A DNA stretch of 64,000 nt from Nocardiopsis sp. NRRL B-16309 (GCF_001279585.1 NZ_LGEC01000016.1:62001-126000), one strand, 5' to 3'; shown: positions 35,315 to 44,192, numbered from the stretch's first letter. Numbers and translations are program-made. The notes: a model not told the origin generated them from the letters alone.

Positions 35315-35469
35315 TGCTGTGCTTCCTGACCTTCCTCTGGCTCCTGTCCGGGCTGTTGGCCATAGGGCACGACGAGCACTGCCGCCACGGATTCGTCGGA
35401 CCCGGTGAGAGGACGGCATGGGAAGAGGAGGAGTGGGACGAGGACGACGATGAGGCCGAAGGGGCCTGA
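35254..35469 (+). CDS. Small membrane protein with acidic tail
   Basis: A 71-residue protein with one membrane span (CALALMLCFLTFLWLLSGLL), a Cys/His loop (GHDEHCRHG) and a strongly acidic C-terminus (EEEEWDEDDDE). It overlaps the preceding small ORF by 61 bp in another frame. The clear span and acid tail make it believable, but start and expression are unsure. Confidence 0.45.
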   Translation: MSDTRSEPFGGKRFGCALALMLCFLTFLWLLSGLLAIGHDEHCRHGFVGPGERTAWEEEEWDEDDDEAEGA

Positions 35470-35496
35470 GCACGCCGCCCTGGCACCGGGGGCCGG

Positions 35497-36279
35497 TCAG
35501 GGCACCTGGTAGGCACTGTCGCGGACGTCGGTGACGGCCATGTGGCCGGGGGCGTGGCCGATCGCGAACTCCGGTGCCGAGGCCGCCACCGCGGCCTGCG
35601 GGGTGACACCGCGCGCCCAGAACACCGGGATCTCGCCGGGCCGGACCTCGACCCGGTCCCCGTAGTCGGGGGCGTCGAGGTCGGCGATCCCCAGGGCCGC
35701 CGGGTCCCCCACGTGCACCGGTGCCCCGTGCACCGCCGGGTAGCGCGAGGTGACGCGGACGGCGTCGGCGACCCGGTCGGCCGGGACCGGTCTCATCGAC
35801 ACCACGAGCGGGCCCGGGAACCGCCCGGCCGGACGGCACTGCCGGTCGGTGACGTACATGGCGGCGTTGGTCCCGGCCTCCAGGTGGCGGACCGGGATCC
35901 CCGCCTCCAGCAGCGGGGCCTCGAACGTGAAACTGCATCCGAGGAGGAAGGCCACCAGGTCCTCGCGCCACAGGCCGACCACCTCCGAGCGCTCCTCCAC
36001 CAGCTCGCCGTGCCGGTAGACCCGGTAGGCGGGCAGGTCGGTGCGCAGGTCTCCGGCGAACACCGAGGCGCTGGTCTCGCCCGGCTCCGTGACGTCCAGA
36101 ACCGGGCAGGGCTTGGGGTTGCGCTGGGCGAACAGCAGGAAGTCGAACGCCGCCTCGCGCGGCAGGGCGATGAGGTTGGCCTGCGCGTATCCGGCGCTGT
36201 AGCCGGAGGTGGGCACCCGCAGCCCGTCCCGGAACAGCGCGCGGGCGCGGGACGGGGACAGCTCGGCCGGGGTCGTCAT
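35497..36279 (-). CDS. DUF1445 putative hydro-lyase (YcsI-like)
   Basis: This 260-residue protein belongs to the DUF1445 family, annotated as putative hydro-lyase and related to D-glutamate cyclase. Family blocks include GYAQANLIALPREAAFDFLL, CPVLDVTEPGE, FLLGCSFTFEAPL, YVTDRQC and FAIGHAPGHMAVTD. It is the last gene of the 5-oxoprolinase operon, 19 bp after pxpC. That position matches Bacillus ycsI beside kipI-kipA. It may supply or process 5-oxoproline or a related lactam. Confidence 0.9.
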   Translation of the reverse strand: MTTPAELSPSRARALFRDGLRVPTSGYSAGYAQANLIALPREAAFDFLLFAQRNPKPCPVLDVTEPGETSASVFAGDLRTDLPAYRVYRHGELVEERSEVVGLWREDLVAFLLGCSFTFEAPLLEAGIPVRHLEAGTNAAMYVTDRQCRPAGRFPGPLVVSMRPVPADRVADAVRVTSRYPAVHGAPVHVGDPAALGIADLDAPDYGDRVEVRPGEIPVFWARGVTPQAAVAASAPEFAIGHAPGHMAVTDVRDSAYQVP

Positions 36280-36298
36280 CTCGTCCTCCAGTGGTCGG

Positions 36299-37174
36299 TC
36301 AACGGCGGGTCCGGTCGGTGAAGCGGATCCGGGTGCCCGGCCGCGCCTGGGCCGCCCGGGGCAGGTCGGCGGACCGGATGACGGCCACGACCGGATATCC
36401 GCCGGTCACCGGGTGGTCGGCCAGGAACAGCACCGGTTCGCCGCCGGGCGGCACCTGGAGGGACCCCGCCACCATGCCCTCGCTCGGCAGCTCGCCCGGG
36501 TGGGACCGCTCCAGTGCCGGGCCCGACAACCGGGCGCCCACCCGGTCGCTGCGCGGGGTCACCTCGTACTCGCCGGACAGCAGGGTCTCCAGGGCGCGGC
36601 CGGTGAACCAGTCCTGTCTGGGCCCCAGGACCACCCGCAGAGTGATCCGGTCCCCGCTCACGGGGGCGGCGCACACGTGGTCCACGACCGGGAAGTCCCG
36701 TGGCGGCGGGCCGACCGGGAGCACCGAGCCGGGTACGGGCGGTTCCGGCCCCAGCCCCGCCAGCACGTCGGTGCTGCGCGAGCCCAGTACGGGGCGCACG
36801 TCCACTCCTCCGCGCACGGCCAGGTAGGAGCGCAGTCCGCGGGGCGGCAGACCCATGGCCAGCTCGGTTCCGTCGGGCAGGTGCAGGACGGTGTCCGTCG
36901 CGGCACCGCGCCCGCCGACGGTCAGGGGGACCGGCGCACCGGTGACCGCGACCGTGACCGGGCCACGGGCGCGGACCCGCAGACCGCCCATGGTCGTCTC
37001 CAGGGCCGCCGCGCCGGGAGGGTTGGCGAGCAGCCGGTTGGCGCGCGCGTAGGAGTCGGCGTCGGCCGCGCCGGATCGGCCCACCCCCAGGTCCGCGTGG
37101 CCGAAGCGCCCGGTGTCCTGCACCGTGGTCATCGGTCCGGCGGCGACGACCTCAAGCGCGCTCGCCGTGCTCAT
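36299..37174 (-). CDS. pxpC: 5-oxoprolinase subunit C (biotin-dependent carboxyltransferase-like, KipA)
   Basis: This 291-residue subunit of the PxpABC 5-oxoprolinase hydrolyses 5-oxoproline to glutamate with ATP. N-terminal VVAAGPMTTVQDTGRFGHAD, then GVGRSGAADADSYARANRLL and the block SYLAVRGGVDVRPVLGSRST are typical. Its start overlaps the pxpB stop by 4 bp (ATGA), so synthesis is coupled. Confidence 0.93.
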   Translation of the reverse strand: MSTASALEVVAAGPMTTVQDTGRFGHADLGVGRSGAADADSYARANRLLANPPGAAALETTMGGLRVRARGPVTVAVTGAPVPLTVGGRGAATDTVLHLPDGTELAMGLPPRGLRSYLAVRGGVDVRPVLGSRSTDVLAGLGPEPPVPGSVLPVGPPPRDFPVVDHVCAAPVSGDRITLRVVLGPRQDWFTGRALETLLSGEYEVTPRSDRVGARLSGPALERSHPGELPSEGMVAGSLQVPPGGEPVLFLADHPVTGGYPVVAVIRSADLPRAAQARPGTRIRFTDRTRR

Positions 37175-37782
37175 GGGGCCTCCGTGAAGCGCACGCGCAC
37201 GCCCGGGCGCAGCAGCCCGGGAGGGTCGCGGTCCAGGTCCCAGATCCGCGTCTCGGTCCGGCCGAGCAGTTGCCAGCCGCCGGGCGAGCTGCGCGGGTAC
37301 ACGCCGGTGAACTCACCGGCCAGGGCGACCGACCCGGCGGGCACCCGGGTGCGCGCCTCGCCGCGCCGTGGCACGTGCAGGCGCGGGTCGTCGCCGACCA
37401 TGTACCCGAAGCCGGGTGCGAAGCCGCAGAACGCGACGGTCCAGTGGGCGGCGGTGTGCGCGGCCACGACCCCGCGCGGGGTCAGACCGGTCAGCTCGGC
37501 GACGTCGGCGAGGTCCGCCCCGTCGTAGTGGACCGGGATGGTGACGGCGCCACCGCCACCGCCGTGGTCCCCCGGAGTGACGGGAAGCGCTGCGACGGCC
37601 GCCGCGACCCGGTCGGTGTCGGTCCCCGGTTCCACCCGGAGCAGGACCGTGCGGGCGGCCGGGACCACGTCGGTCACGCCGGGCGGCGGCTGCGCGGCCA
37701 GGGCTGCGCGCAGCGCGACGACCTCGGCCAGATCGGCCACCTCCACCAGCACGCCGGTGTCGGCACAGGTCAGAACGCGCAC
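37171..37782 (-). CDS. pxpB: 5-oxoprolinase subunit B (KipI-like allophanate hydrolase subunit 1)
   Basis: This protein of about 203 residues shares the allophanate hydrolase subunit 1 fold. Key blocks are IPVHYDGADLADVAELTGLT, FCGFAPGFGYMVG and VPRRGEARTRVPAGSVALAG, then SPGGWQLLGRTE. GTG at 37782 follows GAGGAGG closely and fits the family start. It works with PxpC and PxpA in ATP-driven opening of 5-oxoproline. Confidence 0.92.
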   Translation of the reverse strand: MRVLTCADTGVLVEVADLAEVVALRAALAAQPPPGVTDVVPAARTVLLRVEPGTDTDRVAAAVAALPVTPGDHGGGGGAVTIPVHYDGADLADVAELTGLTPRGVVAAHTAAHWTVAFCGFAPGFGYMVGDDPRLHVPRRGEARTRVPAGSVALAGEFTGVYPRSSPGGWQLLGRTETRIWDLDRDPPGLLRPGVRVRFTEAP

Positions 37783-37838
37783 GTGGCCTCCTCGGGCGCG
37801 GCGAAGCATGTCGGGGCGGGGCGGGTGGGTCGGAAGAA

Positions 37839-37982
37839 GCTACTGCGGCACGAACCGTGGCCGCCGGAGCGGACGGAACGGAAGGCACTACTCATACGAC
37901 GAGTCCGGTCATGGCTGTCGGGACGACGCGACCCTCGGCAGACGGGCTACTGCGCCGCGAACCGTGGCCGCCAGGGCGGAGG
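37839..37982. repeat. Duplicated 37-bp element upstream of pxpB
   Basis: GCTACTGCG.CGCGAACCGTGGCCGCC and following bases occur at 37839-37875 and 37946-37982, about 80% identical over 37 bp. They flank a 70-bp spacer. The 257-bp gap between pxpA and pxpB has no gene. Confidence 0.7.
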
Positions 37983-38039
37983 GGACGCCTGGTGCGTCGC
38001 CCGCCGGTGTGAGCGTCCGCCGAACGGGGGCAGGGACGG

Positions 38040-38807
38040 TCACACATACTTCTCCGCGAACGGCACGATCTCGATGCCCTCGGCACGCAGTCGGGCGGCG
38101 ACGGCCCTGGCGATGTCGACGGCGCCCGGGCTGTCGCCGTGCACGCACAGCGAGTCGGCCTCGACCAGGATCTCCGTGCCGTCCACGGCCGTGACGGGCT
38201 CGCCGCGGGCGATGCGCAGGCAGCGCTCGGCGATCGCCTCGGGGTCGTGCAGCACCGCGCCGGGCTCGCGTCTCGACACCAGCGTCCCCTCCGGCGTGTA
38301 GGCGCGGTCGGCGAAGGCCTCCCGGTAGGTGCGCAGGCCCGCCTTCTCGGCCGCTTCCAGGAAGCGCGATCCGGGCAGCCCCAGGACCGGCAGGTCGGGG
38401 TCGAACTCCCGCACGGACGTGACGACCGCCTCCGCCTGCTCCTGGTGGTGCACGATCGCGTTGTAGAGCGCGCCGTGCGGCTTGACGTAGCGCACGCGGT
38501 CGCCCGCCAGGCGGGTGAAGGCCGCCAGGGCGCCCAGCTGGTAGACGACCTCGTCGGTCAGTTCGGCCGGCGGCACGTCCATGAAGCGGCGGCCGAACCC
38601 GGCCAGGTCGCGGTAGGACACGTGCGCGCCGACGTTCACCCCGCGCCGGGCGGCCTCGTCGGTGGTGCGGCGCAGCACGGACGGGTCCCCGGCGTGGAAG
38701 CCGCAGGCGACGTTGGCGCTGGTGACGATGGACAGCAGGGCCCGGTCGTCACCCAGCTCCCAGCGGCCGAAGTGCTCCCCGAGGTCGGAGTTGAGGTCGA
38801 TGCGCAA
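38040..38807 (-). CDS. pxpA: 5-oxoprolinase subunit A (LamB/YcsF family)
   Basis: This 255-residue protein is the LamB/YcsF-type subunit of 5-oxoprolinase. It has the N-terminal DLNSDLGEHFGRWELGDD, then TSANVACGFHAGDPSV, VGAHVSYRDLAGFGRR, YVKPHGALYNAI and VHGDSPGAVDIA. The His and Asp in these blocks are those expected for the metal-type active site. The start codon is TTG, with AAGGAG eight bases upstream. It is separated from pxpB by 257 bp and from the NRAMP-like gene by 284 bp, both holding short repeats. Confidence 0.94.
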   Translation of the reverse strand: MRIDLNSDLGEHFGRWELGDDRALLSIVTSANVACGFHAGDPSVLRRTTDEAARRGVNVGAHVSYRDLAGFGRRFMDVPPAELTDEVVYQLGALAAFTRLAGDRVRYVKPHGALYNAIVHHQEQAEAVVTSVREFDPDLPVLGLPGSRFLEAAEKAGLRTYREAFADRAYTPEGTLVSRREPGAVLHDPEAIAERCLRIARGEPVTAVDGTEILVEADSLCVHGDSPGAVDIARAVAARLRAEGIEIVPFAEKYV

Positions 38808-38827
38808 CGTCGGTGCTCCTTCGTGGA

Positions 38828-38940
38828 TCGTGCCCGGGCCCGCCCCGGATGGTCGTGCCGGGTCCGCACGGGCCCGAGCGATCGTGCCGGGTCCGCACGG
38901 GTCCCGGTGGTCGTGCCCGGGCTCCTACCGGGTCTTTACC
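38828..38940. repeat. Four-copy ~25-29-bp tandem repeat between pxpA and NRAMP-like gene
   Basis: TCGTGCC starts each unit at 38828, 38853, 38882 and 38911. The consensus is TCGTGCCGGGTCCGCACGGG plus a variable remainder. The rest of the 284-bp gap shows no gene. Confidence 0.75.
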
Positions 38941-39091
38941 CCGTCCCGCCCGCCGTAGCGGAGCGGACCCGGGCCTGTGGACGAGGGCGGGTCCGGTGGA
39001 TGGTCCGTCGCGTGCCGCGCGGCAGGGCGCCCGCGCCGAACCCCGCCCTGCCGACGGTCCCGCCCGTCCGGGTCGGGCCCGTGCCAGGAGA

Positions 39092-40342
39092 TCACTGCCA
39101 GAGCGCGGCGATCCCGCTGAGCGAGTTGACGGCCATGTACGCGGTGAGCGCCCACGCCAGCCAGCCGACGACCAGCAGCCACACCGGGTAGCGGTAGCCG
39201 CCCAACAGGTCGCGGGAGCGGCGGGTGGCGACGTAGAGCATGATGCCGAGGCCGACCGGCAGGATCACGCCGTTGAGCGCCCCGGCCAGGATGAGCAGCG
39301 TCGTCGGCGCCTGTCCGGAGACCAGCAGGACGGCCAGGGAGACCCCGATGAACGCGGTCACCAGTGTCCCGCGCCGCTTCTCCAGCAGCGGGTGGAAGGT
39401 GGAGACGAAGGAGATGGAGGTGTAGGAGGCGCCGATGACGGAGCTGACCGCCGCCGCCCACATGATCACGCCGAACAGGCGCATGCCCGTCTCGCCCGCG
39501 GCCTGCTGGAACGCCTCGGCCGCCGGGTTGGCCGAGTCCAGGAGCGAGGCGCCGCCGGCGACCACGCCCAGGACCGCGAGGAAGAGCAGGACGCGCATCA
39601 CGCCGGTCACGACGATGCCGGTGACCGAGGTCCGGGTGATGGCGGCGACGTTCTCGCGGCCTCCGTGGCCGAGTTCGACGAGGCGGTGCACGCCCGCGTA
39701 GGTGATGTAGCCGCCGACGGTGCCGCCGATGATGGTCACGGTCGCCAGGAAGACGTCGGTGCCCAGCTGGTCGGGCAGGACGGACTGGCGCAGGGCCTCG
39801 CCGACCGGCGGCCGGGAGACGACGGCGACGTAGAGGGTGAGGGCGATCATCCCGACGCCGAGCACGACGAGGATCCGGTCGAGTGCCGCGCCCAGGCGCT
39901 TGACGCCCAGGATGACGACGGCGAGCAGCGCGGACAGGACGGCGCCCACGCGGGTGTCGAGGCCGGTCATGGCGTCCAGGCCCAGCCCGGTGCCCGCCAG
40001 GTTGCCGACGTTGAAGACCAGGCCGCCGAAGACGATGAGGGCGGCCAGCACGTAGCCGGCGCCGGGCACGACCTTGTTGGCCAGGTCCTGGGCGCGCACG
40101 TTCGCGACGCCGATGACCCGCCAGATGTTCAGCTGGACGGCGATGTCGACCAGGATCGAGACGAGGATCGCGAACGCGAAGGTGGCGCCGAGCTGCGCGG
40201 TGAAGGTCGTGGTCTGGGTGATGAAGCCGGGGCCCACGGCGCTGGTGGCCATGAGGAACAGGGCGCCGAGCAGTCCGCTGCCCAGCGTGACCCGACCGAA
40301 ACGGGGCCGCACCTTGGATGGCGCGGGAGGGATGTCGCCCAT
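39092..40342 (-). CDS. NRAMP-related transporter (YcsG-like)
   Basis: This 416-residue protein has about eleven membrane spans and the NRAMP/APC fold. The metal-binding DPGN of true NRAMP proteins is GPGF here (SAVGPGFITQT), and the helix-6 MPH is GGY (GGTVGGYITYAG). It therefore probably does not carry divalent metals. It heads the 5-oxoprolinase operon, as ycsG does in Bacillus, and may carry 5-oxoproline or a related compound. AGGAG precedes the ATG. The divergent GntR regulator and a palindrome upstream suggest substrate-controlled expression. Confidence 0.88.
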   Translation of the reverse strand: MGDIPPAPSKVRPRFGRVTLGSGLLGALFLMATSAVGPGFITQTTTFTAQLGATFAFAILVSILVDIAVQLNIWRVIGVANVRAQDLANKVVPGAGYVLAALIVFGGLVFNVGNLAGTGLGLDAMTGLDTRVGAVLSALLAVVILGVKRLGAALDRILVVLGVGMIALTLYVAVVSRPPVGEALRQSVLPDQLGTDVFLATVTIIGGTVGGYITYAGVHRLVELGHGGRENVAAITRTSVTGIVVTGVMRVLLFLAVLGVVAGGASLLDSANPAAEAFQQAAGETGMRLFGVIMWAAAVSSVIGASYTSISFVSTFHPLLEKRRGTLVTAFIGVSLAVLLVSGQAPTTLLILAGALNGVILPVGLGIMLYVATRRSRDLLGGYRYPVWLLVVGWLAWALTAYMAVNSLSGIAALWQ

Positions 40343-40400
40343 GGGTTCTCCTGAACGGTGGCGAGGGGGTTACACGACGGCCACCCACGCCGTCGTGGGA

Positions 40401-40411
40401 TTGTTGAACAA
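40401..40411. promoter_or_regulatory. Candidate GntR operator
   Basis: TTGTT-G-AACAA is a perfect palindrome of the size and A+T-rich type bound by FCD-type GntR regulators. It lies about 60 bp upstream of the NRAMP-like start and 100 bp upstream of the GntR start. Confidence 0.6.
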
Positions 40412-40509
40412 TACTTCAATCCTTCGAGAATCTGTAGAGGGACCGAACGTAAAATCGCCCGACTCCGGTACGTAACATGGAAGGCCCACGAGCCTCGAAG
40501 GAGCCCACG

Positions 40510-41229
40510 TTGACGGCGACGGACGACCACATCGACCGGCTCCCCGAGGCCGACGACGCCCTGGCGCCGGTCAGCAGCCAGGCCGAGCGGGTCGCCGACA
40601 TGCTCCGGTCGTTCGTCATCAACGGCTCCCTCGCCCCCGGCGTCCGCCTGTCCGAGGAACGGCTCAGCCGCAAGTACGAGGTCTCCCGCAACACCCTGCG
40701 CGAGGCGTTCCGCCTGCTGAGCCGCGAGCGCCTGCTGGTCCACCAGTTGCACCGCGGCGTGTTCGTCAGCCGCCCGACCTGCGCCGACGTGCGCGACCTG
40801 TTCAGCGTCCGGCGGCACCTGGAGCTGCCCGCCGTCCGCCGGGCCGACCGCGCCGACACCGAGGCCGTCCGCGCCGTGGGCGCCGCGGTCGACGAGGGCG
40901 AGGCCGCCCGCGACCACGCCGACTGGTGGGCGATGGGCACCGCCAACATGCGCTTCCACCAGGCCCTGGCCGCGCTCGCGGGCAGCGCGCGCCTCAACGA
41001 GTTCATGAACCAGGTCCTGGCCGAGACCCGCCTGGTCTTCCACGTCATGAACGACCCGGAGGAGTACCACGCGCCCTACCTGGACTGGAACCGGCGCATC
41101 CACACCGCCCTGGCGGCGGGGCACCCGGACCTGGCCGCCGACGAACTGGCCGCCTACCTGGACGCCTCCGAGACCCAGCTCGTGACCGCCTTCACCGCCA
41201 TGGAGAACGGCCCCGGACCAAGGTCCTGA
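40510..41229 (+). CDS. GntR-family regulator (FCD type)
   Basis: This protein of about 239 residues has a GntR winged helix (LAPGVRLSEERLSRKYEVSR then NTLREAFRLLSRERLL). An all-helical FCD ligand/metal domain follows, with Asp/His-type ligands in RRHLELPAVRR, NMRFHQALAALAGS and NRRIHTALAAG. TTG at 40510 has AAGGAG six bases upstream and is preferred. ATG at 40477 has no ribosome site but could start a leaderless-type message. It sits divergent from the pxp operon where Bacillus has kipR, and probably represses it. Confidence 0.88.
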   Translation: MTATDDHIDRLPEADDALAPVSSQAERVADMLRSFVINGSLAPGVRLSEERLSRKYEVSRNTLREAFRLLSRERLLVHQLHRGVFVSRPTCADVRDLFSVRRHLELPAVRRADRADTEAVRAVGAAVDEGEAARDHADWWAMGTANMRFHQALAALAGSARLNEFMNQVLAETRLVFHVMNDPEEYHAPYLDWNRRIHTALAAGHPDLAADELAAYLDASETQLVTAFTAMENGPGPRS

Positions 41230-41249
41230 AATGCCATGATGGGGGCGCC

Positions 41250-42041
41250 ATGGAACTGAACGGACGCCCCGTCAGCACGGGGGAACTCGCCTCCCTCGCC
41301 CTGTACGGCTACGGCCACTTCACCACCATGCTGGTGGACGACCTGCGGGTCCGCGGCCTGGACCTGCACGCACAGCGGCTGGCCCGGGACTGCCGCACGC
41401 TCTTCGGCGCCGACCTGGACCTGCCCCGGGTCCGGGAGCTGGCCCGCCGCACCGCGCGCGAGCACCCCTCCCCCACGGTGGTCCGGGTGACCGTCTACGA
41501 CCCGCACATGGACCTGGGCCGCCCCGACGCCAGCGTCCTGCCGCACGTGCTGGTCACCGCCCGCCCCGCACCCGACCCCGGGTCCGTGCCGCCGCCCGTG
41601 CGCCTGGGCACGCGCGGGTTCTGCCGGGAGGCGCCCGAGGTCAAGGGAACCGGGCTCTTCGGCGCGGTCCGCGAGCGCCGGGCCGCCCGGCTCGACGGCC
41701 ACGACGACGCCCTGTTCACCACGCCCGACGGGCTGGTGTCGGAGGGGCCGACGTGGAACATCGGCTTCGTGGACGGCGGCGGCCTCGTGTGGCCGGACGC
41801 CCCCGCCCTGGACGGTGTGACCGCGCGCCTGGTCGACCGGGTCGCGTCCGACCTGGGCATCCCCGTGATCCGGCGCTCGCTCACGGCCTCGGCGGCCACC
41901 CGGATGTCGGGCGCCTTCGTCACCAACGCCGCCACCGGACTGCGCCCGGTCGCCGCCCTGGACGGTGTGCACCTGCCCTCCTCCCCGGTGGTGACGAGGC
42001 TGGCCCACGGCTACGCCGCGCTGTCGGGGGACCGCCTGTAG
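41250..42041 (+). CDS. Aminotransferase class IV family protein
   Basis: This 263-residue PLP-enzyme-fold protein has the family region VVRVTVYD at about residue 75 and the likely PLP Lys in REAPEVKGTGLF. DALFTTPDGLVSEGPTWNIGFV is the block that follows. The C-terminal TASAATRMSGAFVTNAATGLRPV fits the phosphate-binding part. It is related to branched-chain aminotransferases and aminodeoxychorismate lyase; the substrate is not evident. It follows the GntR gene by 20 bp and overlaps the convergent MMPL gene end by 31 bp. Confidence 0.82.
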   Translation: MELNGRPVSTGELASLALYGYGHFTTMLVDDLRVRGLDLHAQRLARDCRTLFGADLDLPRVRELARRTAREHPSPTVVRVTVYDPHMDLGRPDASVLPHVLVTARPAPDPGSVPPPVRLGTRGFCREAPEVKGTGLFGAVRERRAARLDGHDDALFTTPDGLVSEGPTWNIGFVDGGGLVWPDAPALDGVTARLVDRVASDLGIPVIRRSLTASAATRMSGAFVTNAATGLRPVAALDGVHLPSSPVVTRLAHGYAALSGDRL

Positions 42042-44170
42042 GCCCGGCCCGGCCACCACACGCGCCGACCCGCGTCCAGGGACAGCGCGGGCACCAGGAC
42101 GGTGCGCACGAGCAGCGTGTCCACCAGGACGCCGAACGCCACGAGGAAGGCGAGCTGGAGCAGGAAGAGCAGCGGGATGACGGCCAGGGCGGCGAAGGTG
42201 GCGGCCAGCACCACGCCGGCCGAGGTGATGACCCCGCCCGTCACCGTCAGCGCCCGCAGGACGCCCTCGCGGTGTCCGTGTTCGAGGGTCTCCTCCCGTG
42301 CGCGCGACATGAGGAAGATGCTGTAGTCGACGCCGAGGGCGACCAGGAACACGAAGGCGAACAGGGGCACCACGGGGTCGGCGCCCGGCAGTCCGAGCAC
42401 GTGGTCGAACAGGAGCGTGCCCACGCCGAGGGTGGCGGCGAAGGACAGCACGTTGGCCGCGACGAGCAGGAGGGGCGCCAGGAACGAGCGCAACAGCGGT
42501 ACCAGGACCAGGAACACCACCACGAGCACCAGGGGGACGACGACGGTGAAGTCGCGCTGCGCGGTCTCCAGGGTGTCGAGGTCGGTGGCGGTCACCCCGC
42601 CCACCAGGGCGTCGGCGCCCTCGACGCCGGCCAGCTCCGCGCGCAGCTCGCGGACCGCGTCCACGGCCTCGCTCGACTCGGGTTCGGCCGCCAGCACGAC
42701 CTCCACCAGGACACGGTCGTCCACGACCAGCGGCGGTTCCGTGACCGGCGGCCGGCCCTCGGCAGCGGGCGGACCCGCCTCCGTGAAGGGCCCCGCGGAG
42801 ACGACGTCGGGCAGGTCCTCGGCCGCGGCGACGACCTCGTCCAGACGCCCCGCGTCGGCGACCACGAGGGCGGGTGCGGCGGAGGAGTCGGCGCCGAACC
42901 CGCGGGTGAGCACCTCCTGCCCCTCGACCGCCTCGACCTCGGTGCGGAAGATCTCCGCCTGCCCGCTGCCGCCCGCGTCGAACCGGGGCGCGAACGCGGC
43001 GGCGGCCAGCAGCACCGCCGCGCAGGCCAGCCAGTACGCGCGGGGCCGGCGGCCCACGGAAGCCGCCACCCGGCCCCACAGGCGGTGCCGGGACAGGACC
43101 AGGTCGGTGGACTCGCGCGTGCCGGTGCCCTCGCGCTGGGGGGCCAGCGGCCAGAAGACCGCCCGCCCGCACAGGGCCAGCGCGGCTGGCAGGAACGTCA
43201 TCGCGGACAGCATGGCCGCGGCCACGCCGATGGCCACGACGGGGCCGAGGCTGCGGGTCGAGGACAGGTCGGCGGCCAGCAGGCACAGCAGGCCCAGGAT
43301 GACCGTGCCGCCGGAGGCCAGCACGGGGCCGGTCACCGCGCGCGCCGCGGCCAGGGCGGCCCCCGGGGCGTGCTCGCGCAGCAGCAGTTCCTCGCGGTAG
43401 CGGGCCACCAGCAGGAGCGCGTAGTCGGTGCAGGCGCCCACGACCAGGATGAAGAGGATGCCCTGGCTCTGGCCGTTGAGGCTGACCGCGCCCGCGTTCG
43501 CGGCGGCGTAGACCAGGGCGCCGGACAGCCCGAGGGCGAGCAGGGACGCCAGGATCACCAGGACCGGCAGCAGGGGTGACCGGTAGACGGCGACCAGGAT
43601 GACCAGCACCGCGGCGACCGCCACGACCAGCAGGGTGGAGTCGATGCCGCCGAAGGCGGCGGACAGGTCGGCCGCGTAGCCCGCCGGGCCGGTGACCTGC
43701 GCGGTGAGCCCGTCGACCCGGTCCCGCTCCAGCAGGGCCCGCAGGTCCTCGACGCTGTCGCCGGTGTCGTACTCCGACCCGATGGTGACGACGAACTGGG
43801 CCACGGAGGCGTCCTCGGTGCCGGGGAAGGGCCCCGCGACCGGTTCGAGGGCCCACGGCCGCTCGCCCACCCGCTCGGCGACCTCGCGGACGGAGGCCAG
43901 GTCCTCCTCGGTCAGGTCGTGGTCGGCGGAGTAGACCACGACGGCGGGGACGCCCTCGGCGCGGTCGAAGTCCTCGGCGATCGCGTCGACCTCGGTGGAC
44001 TCGGCGCCGACCGGCAGGAAGGCCGCGGGGTCGTTGGTCTGCACCTCCCCCAGGCGTCCGACGAAGGAGCCGAGCGGGCCCGCCCCCAGCACCCAGACCA
44101 CCGTGACCAGCAGGGCCACGACGGTCCACCGCCATGGTCCCCGCGTCCCCGTCTTCGCGCGTGTGCGCAC
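42011..44170 (-). CDS. MMPL-family RND-type transporter
   Basis: This protein of about 719 residues has twelve membrane spans in two repeats and two large external loops. The block DSTLLVVAVAAVLVILVAVY begins the first bundle. GACTDYALLLVARYREEL and GVDYSIFLMSRAREE are the paired Asp-Tyr motifs of proton-driven MMPL pumps. GTG at 44170 follows GGAGGGG; an upstream ATG at 44212 has no such site and lies inside a palindrome. Actinobacterial members export lipids or drugs; the cargo is unknown. Confidence 0.88.
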   Translation of the reverse strand: MRTRAKTGTRGPWRWTVVALLVTVVWVLGAGPLGSFVGRLGEVQTNDPAAFLPVGAESTEVDAIAEDFDRAEGVPAVVVYSADHDLTEEDLASVREVAERVGERPWALEPVAGPFPGTEDASVAQFVVTIGSEYDTGDSVEDLRALLERDRVDGLTAQVTGPAGYAADLSAAFGGIDSTLLVVAVAAVLVILVAVYRSPLLPVLVILASLLALGLSGALVYAAANAGAVSLNGQSQGILFILVVGACTDYALLLVARYREELLLREHAPGAALAAARAVTGPVLASGGTVILGLLCLLAADLSSTRSLGPVVAIGVAAAMLSAMTFLPAALALCGRAVFWPLAPQREGTGTRESTDLVLSRHRLWGRVAASVGRRPRAYWLACAAVLLAAAAFAPRFDAGGSGQAEIFRTEVEAVEGQEVLTRGFGADSSAAPALVVADAGRLDEVVAAAEDLPDVVSAGPFTEAGPPAAEGRPPVTEPPLVVDDRVLVEVVLAAEPESSEAVDAVRELRAELAGVEGADALVGGVTATDLDTLETAQRDFTVVVPLVLVVVFLVLVPLLRSFLAPLLLVAANVLSFAATLGVGTLLFDHVLGLPGADPVVPLFAFVFLVALGVDYSIFLMSRAREETLEHGHREGVLRALTVTGGVITSAGVVLAATFAALAVIPLLFLLQLAFLVAFGVLVDTLLVRTVLVPALSLDAGRRVWWPGRAYRRSPDSAA

Positions 44171-44192
44171 TGTCGCCGTCCCCTCCGCCGCA

